Below, piece by piece: positions 24,015 through 28,886 of a stretch of 28,886 nucleotides of DNA. Source of the stretch: a virus. The notes beneath the pieces were generated by a model. It saw only the letters and a program-made list of their open reading frames with translations, made no database searches and was not told the DNA's origin. The DNA is taken from positions 1-28,886 of the IMG/VR virus record IMGVR_UViG_3300010885_020099. The stretch is one strand, 5' to 3'. The first letter of the stretch is position 1. Each line of letters opens with the position of its first letter. The position numbers and the translations under genes are program-made.

Positions 24015-25042
24015 TGCCCGTCTACTCTTCACGATTGAATTTGCCATCGCCCTCAGCAAGCGATGCGGCCAATGTTCCTGCCGACATGGCATCCTTGACT
24101 GCGGCTTTGGACAATGGGGCCCAATGGGTTGTGACTTCAGGTGCTACACCTGCTACAACAATTATTGGCACACTTTGGTCAAGGACCGACAACAGCAACA
24201 TTTATATTCTGACTAACGCTGGTTGGAGCCCTATCGGCATTGCTGGCAGCGTAGGAACTTCTGCACCTACCTCCCCATACGAGGGTCAAACGTGGCTTGA
24301 CACAAGCGTTTCTGGAGCCTCAGTTTTAAAAAGATACAACACTACTGCCGGTGGTTGGACCGTTACATACGCCAACGTAACGACTGCGGCAACTACGCCC
24401 AGCAATCCATTAACTGGTCAATTGAAGTACGAAACGGATTCAAAATTTGTCAAGGTTTACACCGATTCTGTGAACGGCTGGGTTCTTCCCAATGCTTCCG
24501 TTCCTTACGTTATGATTTCTCAAACTAACACATTGACTAAGGGAACTGCGCTTAATAGCGGAAACTTGCCCCTTGGTACCGATGGTGTCATGTTCCTTTT
24601 GGCTGCAAATGTTTCAAGCACAGCCAGTTCCGATGGTTATTTTGTTGCTGACACCGGGACCAGTCAAGGCTGGGTCCGAGTCACACAAGCCGGTATTTAT
24701 CGTTTTGATTTTGGTTGTGGAGTCAACGCTATTAGCGCCAACTGGGGCAACAGTGGAACAGTGACCGACTCCAACATTTCTTCTTTCCGAGCCGTTCTTT
24801 TAAAGCAAACCAACGGAACCGGGAACTGGACGACGGTAAACACCGGAAGCACTGAGTTCCCTCAAAAAGGCACTACTTCGGGCGTTCACTCAATTGGCTC
24901 CAGTAAGGTTGCGCTTGCGGCAAATGACCGTCTTGCGGTTGGCTATAGACTCTCCAATAATGGAACGGGAACGCTTGACTTCTCCTATACCGTAGCACAG
25001 GGACCCGACACTTACATCCACGGCGAATGGGTTGGCCCATAA
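24014..25042 (+). CDS. Tail fibre or receptor-binding protein with C1q-like end
   Basis: This 342-residue protein follows gpI, where phages encode receptor-binding fibres. The first part has two copies of a short fibre module: TSPYEGQTWLDTS with KRYNTTAGGWTV (about 85-118) and NPLTGQLKYETDS with VKVYTDSVNGWVL (about 130-160). From about 165 on it looks like a C1q/TNF-type jelly roll with WVRVTQAGIYRFDFGCGVNA, FRAVLLKQTNGTGNWTTVNT and VALAANDRLAVGYRLS, ending in TYIHGEWVGP. Such domains trimerise and bind surface ligands. No catalytic residues are seen. The start overlaps the gpI-like stop (TAATG), and the stop overlaps the lysin start. Confidence 0.66.
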   Translation: MPVYSSRLNLPSPSASDAANVPADMASLTAALDNGAQWVVTSGATPATTIIGTLWSRTDNSNIYILTNAGWSPIGIAGSVGTSAPTSPYEGQTWLDTSVSGASVLKRYNTTAGGWTVTYANVTTAATTPSNPLTGQLKYETDSKFVKVYTDSVNGWVLPNASVPYVMISQTNTLTKGTALNSGNLPLGTDGVMFLLAANVSSTASSDGYFVADTGTSQGWVRVTQAGIYRFDFGCGVNAISANWGNSGTVTDSNISSFRAVLLKQTNGTGNWTTVNTGSTEFPQKGTTSGVHSIGSSKVALAANDRLAVGYRLSNNGTGTLDFSYTVAQGPDTYIHGEWVGP

Positions 25043-25836
25043 TGTCTGACGCTCGCCAAAACATTGTTGACTGGGCCAAGTGGGGCGTTGAGAACCACGC
25101 TCAGTTTAATTATACTGAGGGCTCAACTCGCATGGAGGGTGTCCACAAGCCCGGAGTCCTTCCGGCTGACGCTGACTGCTCTGCCTTTGTAACCTATTGC
25201 TATTCTTGGGCTGGCGCTGCTGACCCCAATGGCCAAGGTTTTAATGGCACAGGTTACACCGGAACCCTTTTAGCCCACGGTACCCACATTCCTCTTGAGC
25301 AGGTTGTACCCGGCGATGTAATCGTTTATGGGGCTGGAACAGGCGACCACACTGCTCTAGTCGTAGAAGCCGGTACAGACCCACTGACGGTCTCTCATGG
25401 GCAACAGGGAGACCCCTCCTACTGCCGAGTCTCACAAGATGGCAGACAGCCCCAGACTTACCTTCGATTTGATACCACAAACATTAATAATGGCACAAGC
25501 CCGTACCATATCAACCCCGTTACCCCGCCCGAGGAGGCAAACATGGCTATTTCTCAAGTCATTACCGATTTCAAGCCCGGTCTTCAGCACGTTTTCCAGA
25601 TTGCTGGTGGCGTTTTGTACCACAAGTGGCGCAATACTGCTGGCAAGTGGAGCAACGAAGTCATTGCTGGCCCTCAGGGTGGAACCTCAAAGATTACCGC
25701 CAAGTTTGTTGGCGAACCCAAGACAGCCGTTGCCGGAAACCAGTTGGTCATTACCGCTGAGACCGACAATGGCGCTGCCTTTTACTTTGCCCAAGGTGTC
25801 TCTGGCACTTCATGGGGAGTAGTTCAACTACCCTAA
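25042..25836 (+). CDS. Endolysin, NlpC/P60-like cysteine hydrolase with C-terminal binding domain
   Basis: The 264-residue lysin has candidate catalytic Cys46 in ADADCSAFVTYCY and His103 in GTGDHTALVVEAG, with His119 in VSHGQQ as a possible third residue. This is the NlpC/P60 or CHAP-like order for cutting peptidoglycan peptides. A linker (about 150-167, PYHINPVTPPEEAN) leads to a C-terminal domain (168-264) with LQHVFQIAGGVLYHKWRNTA and a repeat-like SKITAKFVGEPKTAVAGNQL, probably wall binding. I chose ATG 25042 (TAATG overlap) rather than the in-frame ATG 25027, which adds five residues within the fibre gene. An internal start before the binding domain is listed separately. Confidence 0.75.
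   Translation: MSDARQNIVDWAKWGVENHAQFNYTEGSTRMEGVHKPGVLPADADCSAFVTYCYSWAGAADPNGQGFNGTGYTGTLLAHGTHIPLEQVVPGDVIVYGAGTGDHTALVVEAGTDPLTVSHGQQGDPSYCRVSQDGRQPQTYLRFDTTNINNGTSPYHINPVTPPEEANMAISQVITDFKPGLQHVFQIAGGVLYHKWRNTAGKWSNEVIAGPQGGTSKITAKFVGEPKTAVAGNQLVITAETDNGAAFYFAQGVSGTSWGVVQLP
25531..25545 (+). promoter_or_regulatory. Possible internal start (M168) for a free lysin binding domain
   Basis: GAGGAGG at 25531-25537 is followed after five bases (CAAAC) by an in-frame ATG at 25543. Initiation would give a 97-residue protein consisting exactly of the C-terminal binding domain. Some endolysins of Gram-positive phages are known to make such in-frame binding-domain subunits that assemble with the full enzyme. 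The placement at the linker end supports function; chance from Glu-Glu codons is possible. Confidence 0.55.
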
Positions 25837-25858
25837 CTCGCCTAAGGAGCCGAGCATC

Positions 25859-26191
25859 ATGCTTGCATCATTTACTGGATTTGCGTCTGTATGGACCGGT
25901 ATTGCCGGAGGGTTTGTAATAATCGGGGGAGCGATACTTGCACTAATGCGATGGGGTCATAGCCTTGTCGTGAGGTCCGTAGCATCACAACTTAATGAGA
26001 TACATCAGGAAGTTACCGCCAACGGAAAGGACACCCCCAGATTGGGTGATACGGCTGCACGCACAGAAGCCAAATTAGACCAAGTTATTGCAACATTGCG
26101 TCATCTGGACGAAGAACTAGATGAAGTTAAAGAGCAGTTAACTCGCCATCTTGGATGGCACGAGGGAGCCGAAGACATAGGGAGGATTTAA
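25859..26191 (+). CDS. Single-span membrane protein with coiled coil, holin candidate
   Basis: The 110-residue protein has one N-terminal membrane segment (about 8-29, VWTGIAGGFVIIGGAILALM), a basic turn with RWGHSLVVR, and a charged helix with heptad character (TEAKLDQVIATLRHLDEELDEVK in part). It directly follows the lysin and has a strong ribosome site (AAGGAG, about 25844-25849). Position and topology fit a holin or holin accessory, but no family signature is visible, so a membrane-anchored accessory protein is equally possible. The stop shares a base with the next start. Confidence 0.6.
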   Translation: MLASFTGFASVWTGIAGGFVIIGGAILALMRWGHSLVVRSVASQLNEIHQEVTANGKDTPRLGDTAARTEAKLDQVIATLRHLDEELDEVKEQLTRHLGWHEGAEDIGRI

Positions 26192-26565
26192 TGCCTCCGA
26201 TGGAAAATCATTGGGACTATCATCCCACTGTCAGGTCCGGTGAAGATTTACAATTTCGAGAAAGAGCAGCCGATTGGTTGCGCCTTGGAATGGGGTCTTG
26301 GACTTTTTTTATGTCATTTATCATTATGTTAAGCGTGTGGATGATAACCGGCTTGTTTACAGCAGACCCAAAACCATTTTTCTTACTTAACTTATGTTTA
26401 TCAATGTTAGCAGGACTTCAAGGTTCTGCACTACTTATTAGTGACAAAAGGGCTGACCGCATTAGGTCAGATATTGCAAAACATCATTTGGAAATTAGCG
26501 AAGAAATGCACAAACTTCTTCGTGAAATACATGAAGTTCACGTTCACGTCGAGGAGACCAAATGA
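26191..26565 (+). CDS. DUF1003-like membrane protein
   Basis: The 124-residue product has two membrane segments: WTFFMSFIIMLSVWMITGLF (about 31-50) and PFFLLNLCLSMLAGLQGSAL (about 57-76). It shows the DUF1003 (PF06210) pattern: a W-rich first span, D-P-x-P-F-x-L-L-N-L-x-L-S, then SDKRADRIRSD and a helical tail with His-rich ends. The role of this family is unknown to me. Here it sits in the lysis cassette, so a role with the holin or in the membrane at lysis is possible. I chose ATG 26191 (GGGAGG site, TAATG overlap) rather than ATG 26155. Confidence 0.68.
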   Translation: MPPMENHWDYHPTVRSGEDLQFRERAADWLRLGMGSWTFFMSFIIMLSVWMITGLFTADPKPFFLLNLCLSMLAGLQGSALLISDKRADRIRSDIAKHHLEISEEMHKLLREIHEVHVHVEETK

Positions 26566-26915
26566 CCATTGCCTTTATTGCCGCCGCTTGCATGTTGGTG
26601 CAAGATGCTTTGAACTCAGTAAAAGTTCAAGCACAATCAAGGCGTATGGGCTGGCTGGCTGGAATGATTGATGTGGCCGCTTGGCTTTGTTTTCTTGCTA
26701 CCACCAAATTTTCACTTGATGCCCTTCACAGTAATTCAACTTCTCAAAAAGTTATGGTTATTGGCCTTGTATCCTGCGCAAATCTTTTTGGTCAGCGCAT
26801 TGGTGAATCTATTGGTCGCAAATTAGTCAAAGATGAAACATCCGAAATTGACAAAAGCCAAAATTCAAGAATTGCAACTTTAGAAAAAAAATTGGGGATT
26901 AGGAGACAGAAGTGA
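26562..26915 (+). CDS. Multi-span membrane protein (117 aa)
   Basis: The start is an ATGA overlap. Hydrophobic stretches MTIAFIAAACMLVQDALNSV, MGWLAGMIDVAAWLCFLATT and VMVIGLVSCANLFGQRIGES suggest three spans, followed by a charged helix (about 92-117). The phrase NLFGQRIGESIGRKLV somewhat resembles the last span of UPF0316/DUF2179 membrane proteins, a weak likeness. With the two preceding genes it forms a three-gene membrane block. It could be a holin or antiholin, but I cannot assign it. The end overlaps the next gene by four bases (GTGA). Confidence 0.6.
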   Translation: MTIAFIAAACMLVQDALNSVKVQAQSRRMGWLAGMIDVAAWLCFLATTKFSLDALHSNSTSQKVMVIGLVSCANLFGQRIGESIGRKLVKDETSEIDKSQNSRIATLEKKLGIRRQK

Positions 26916-27634
26916 GAGAATCTGGCAAAAGGGGAAAAATGGAGGCAGAAATGCCAGCAATGGGAACGTTGAAGGATTACGCTAGTGCGTCATTCCCAAC
27001 CCCACCTCGCTCCTTTGACTACTCGCACAAAGTTTCTAATTACCCAATGGCGTTAAACGATAAGTTTGGTGACTGCACTATTGCAGGGATTGTTCATTTA
27101 ATTCAATTGGCTTACGCTGAGGTTGGCGAAGTATTTATCTACCCCGGTGATGATGCCGTTGAGGAAACCTATTTCACCCTGTCGGGCGGAGAAGATTCTG
27201 GGCTAGTTGAACATAATGTGCTGCAAACATGGCTTAAAGATGGATTATTTGATATTAAGATACTTGGCTACGCTCCTATCAACATTCGTGATAAAAAAGA
27301 AATTGCCAATGCTTTGTACGCTTTTGGTGGTCTTTATGTTGGCGTAGAAATGCCAGCGGAGGCTGAAAAACAATTTGAGGCTCATCAACCTTGGCATCTT
27401 GATGAAAATTCAGGAGCGCCTGCTGGCGGCCATTGTGTTGTAGCCAGCGGTATGAATAGTTTTGGTATGGACGTTGTTACTTGGGGAAATGTTACTTCCT
27501 TGTCTTGGGAATGGTGGAATCAATACGCTTCCGAGGCTTGGGTTGTTATTCCAGAAATCTTTGTTGAGGCTGGTCACGGTCCTGTGTGGAGCGTCAATAT
27601 TTCTCAACTTCAAAATGACTTAAGGAGCCTCTAG
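26912..27634 (+). CDS. Papain-like (C1/C39-type) cysteine peptidase
   Basis: The 240-residue product has the papain order of residues: Cys55 in NDKFGDCTIAGIVHLIQLAY, His174 in GAPAGGHCVVASGM and Asn193 in VVTWGNVTSLSWEWW. This is a complete Cys-His-Asn triad in a protein of near-papain length. Proteins like this occur in actinobacteria and their phages; the substrate is not known to me. It may cut a peptide in virion or wall, or a host protein. I use GTG 26912, preceded by AGGAG (about 26901-26905) and forming GTGA with the previous stop. ATG 26939 is the alternative. No signal peptide is seen. Confidence 0.65.
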   Translation: MRESGKRGKMEAEMPAMGTLKDYASASFPTPPRSFDYSHKVSNYPMALNDKFGDCTIAGIVHLIQLAYAEVGEVFIYPGDDAVEETYFTLSGGEDSGLVEHNVLQTWLKDGLFDIKILGYAPINIRDKKEIANALYAFGGLYVGVEMPAEAEKQFEAHQPWHLDENSGAPAGGHCVVASGMNSFGMDVVTWGNVTSLSWEWWNQYASEAWVVIPEIFVEAGHGPVWSVNISQLQNDLRSL

Positions 27635-28152
27635 TGACTGACCACATTATTGAACCCGGCGATGCCATTCTTGCTCGCAGCAAGGGTTTTTATGGCATGA
27701 TGATTCGGTTTGGACAGCGCCTTCGTTGGAGAAACACTAAAACTAATCATGCCGCATTGGTTATTGGTTTTGATGAACACGAAGAACCAATGTGTGCCCA
27801 AATGGCACGCAAGGGTCAAATTGTCAGGGCAAGAGACATTGCACCGGGCGGAGAATTGTTTGTTATTAAGGCCCCTAAAGGTATTGACCGGCAACGTGCC
27901 GTTGATTTTGGCAAGCGTTGCAAAGGCACTAAATATGGCGTATTGACTATTATCAGCATTGCGTTTAATCTTTTGAGCCCTCGTCCTGTGCGAATTGATT
28001 TTCGATTAGAGGATACGTTAATTTGTTCGGCTTTAGTGGCTAGGGCATGGGAACACGGTGGCTGGCTTTGCCCCACTGACCCATTTCAAATTACCCCCGC
28101 TGAACTTGAAACCAAGTTTGGCAATACGGGTTGGCCTGTAAATTATGTTTAA
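27634..28152 (+). CDS. Permuted NlpC/P60 (YiiX/YaeF-like) hydrolase
   Basis: The 172-residue protein has the circularly permuted NlpC/P60 order, with His before Cys: EPGDAILARSKGFYGMMIRF near the start, His39 in TKTNHAALVIGF and Cys131 in DTLICSALVARAW. YiiX-like enzymes act on peptide or lipid amide/ester bonds; the substrate here is unknown. The start is GTG 27634, overlapping the previous stop as TAGTG, with AAGGAG at 27622-27627 giving good spacing. A hydrophobic stretch (VLTIISIAFNLL, about 107-118) lies before the Cys. It is the third papain-fold enzyme in this 3-kb cassette, after the lysin and the C1-like peptidase. Confidence 0.65.
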   Translation: MTDHIIEPGDAILARSKGFYGMMIRFGQRLRWRNTKTNHAALVIGFDEHEEPMCAQMARKGQIVRARDIAPGGELFVIKAPKGIDRQRAVDFGKRCKGTKYGVLTIISIAFNLLSPRPVRIDFRLEDTLICSALVARAWEHGGWLCPTDPFQITPAELETKFGNTGWPVNYV

Positions 28153-28166
28153 GCGAAAGGTTTAGC

Positions 28167-28754
28167 ATGGCTTTTACAACGGTAACTGTTACAGGAACCA
28201 TTAAGGACGCTCAAGGCAATCCTTCTTCTGGTATTTATGTAAAGTTTAATTTGTCAACTAATTTGGTCTCAATGGATGATGGTATTATTGCTTCCAATGC
28301 CCCGGTAACCACTCAAACAGGCATTGATGGCCATTTTTCTATTGACCTTAAGGCTACGGACGACGCCACAACTCAACCCAAGGGTCAAGTTTACAAGTGT
28401 GAAGTTCAAACTCCTGCCACCTCAACAATGTATCAAGTGGGAACTTTCCCCGCTGTATATTTTGCCCTTTCGGCAGCCAATGCGCCAACAGTGGATATTT
28501 CAAACCTTCTTTACAATCAAACTACACCTAATGCCATTTTAACAACTATTATTCATGCTAAAGGTGATATAATTACGGGCACGGGAGGCAATGCTCCTGC
28601 TCGATTGGGGGCCGGAACTAATAACCGTGCTCTTGTAACAGATTCTACTCAAACCGTTGGCCTCAAGTGGGGTTATGCGGTAAACTATGGCAATACCCCA
28701 CCATCTTCAAACGTGCAGGTCGGAGACCTGTGGTTTGACACTAACGGACAATAA
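28167..28754 (+). CDS. Fibre-like virion protein (195 aa)
   Basis: The first 95 residues form a beta domain with TVTGTIKDAQGNPSSGIYVK and GIDGHFSIDLKATD, like carboxypeptidase-regulatory or collar-binding domains. Then comes a phage fibre motif: HAKGDIITGTGGNAPARLGA with NNRALVTDSTQTVGLKWG (about 132-170). The end TPPSSNVQVGDLWFDTNGQ echoes the GQxWxDT module of the tail fibre upstream. It is probably a fibre or fibre-attachment subunit. I chose ATG 28167 with GCGAAAGG before it; the frame opens upstream only to a TTG at 28131. Confidence 0.6.
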   Translation: MAFTTVTVTGTIKDAQGNPSSGIYVKFNLSTNLVSMDDGIIASNAPVTTQTGIDGHFSIDLKATDDATTQPKGQVYKCEVQTPATSTMYQVGTFPAVYFALSAANAPTVDISNLLYNQTTPNAILTTIIHAKGDIITGTGGNAPARLGAGTNNRALVTDSTQTVGLKWGYAVNYGNTPPSSNVQVGDLWFDTNGQ

Positions 28755-28767
28755 CTAGGAGACAGCA

Positions 28768-28886
28768 ATGCTCGTTCAACTTGGAAACATTAGCCCGACC
28801 TCCGGCCTGTCACCTGACGGGGCGCCTTCGGTCACCTACATCAACATTCCTGAGGATTACTCAGTCACTGAGGTAAGCGACGTTAA
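28768..28886 (+). CDS. Unknown gene, 5' part (cut by window end)
   Basis: An AGGAGA ribosome site is followed after a short spacer by ATG 28768, and the frame is open for 39 codons to the window end. The visible start reads MLVQLGNISPTSGLSPDGAP followed by SVTYINIPEDYSVTEV. This is too short to assign. It follows the fibre-like gene closely and is probably another virion or fibre protein. Confidence 0.5.
   Translation, partial: MLVQLGNISPTSGLSPDGAPSVTYINIPEDYSVTEVSDV

Noticed and set aside
1-28886. tRNA genes, CRISPR arrays, insertion sequences, attachment sites, or a diversity-generating retroelement near the fibres
   Set aside because: None was seen by eye: no reverse transcriptase frame, no near-identical template/variable repeats, no regular spacer-repeat pattern and no transposase. 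Short tRNAs could still be missed without a search tool.

Overview
This window is an almost gap-free late (structural) region of a tailed double-stranded DNA phage or prophage with a contractile tail (myovirus morphology). All recognised genes lie on the + strand. A sheath gene followed by a tube gene, a frameshifted tail chaperone, a long tape measure and a complete simple baseplate (LysM hub cap, gpD-like hub, OB-fold spike, gp25-like wedge, gpJ-like wedge, gpI-like protein) establish the type. The host is not shown directly. An NlpC/P60-type lysin with its own binding domain, other papain-fold enzymes, the style of the protease N-terminal domain and a base composition of about half GC (by eye) would fit an actinobacterial or other Gram-positive host; that is inference.

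Layout. 1-768: C-terminal part of the large terminase. 779-5693: portal, a 29-codon ORF, a very basic 178-aa protein, a 74-aa protein, a 27-aa membrane microprotein, and an 824-aa protein joining a capsid maturation protease, two zinc ribbons and a scaffold-like tail. 5728-7293: major capsid protein with an apparent Ig/FN3-like insertion. 7294-7411: gap with a strong GC hairpin. 7412-10021: connector and neck genes. 10014-12028: sheath and tube. 12073-12860: tail assembly chaperone with a probable -1 frameshift. 12861-12955: leader with two mutually exclusive hairpins, the second a canonical terminator. 12956-16864: tape measure. 16867-24014: baseplate. 24014-25042: tail fibre or receptor-binding protein. 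25042-28152: lysin plus a cassette of three small membrane proteins and two further papain-fold enzymes. 28167 to the end: a fibre-like protein and the start of another gene.

How the genes work together. Terminase packs DNA through the portal into a shell of major capsid protein built on a scaffold and matured by the protease. Connector, neck and terminator proteins join this head to a sheath/tube tail whose length is set by the tape measure with help from the two chaperone products. The baseplate hub and wedge carry the fibres. The lysis cassette releases virions. Most start codons touch or overlap the preceding stop (TAATG, ATGA, GTGA, TAGTG), so translational coupling is the rule.

Most interesting points: in-frame internal start sites with full Shine-Dalgarno sequences inside the protease/scaffold gene (M461, V630) and inside the lysin gene (M168); a shifty-stop frameshift with a downstream hairpin; an antiterminator/terminator-like leader before the tape measure; zinc ribbons inside a protease-scaffold fusion; and a post-lysin cassette of membrane proteins and thiol enzymes.
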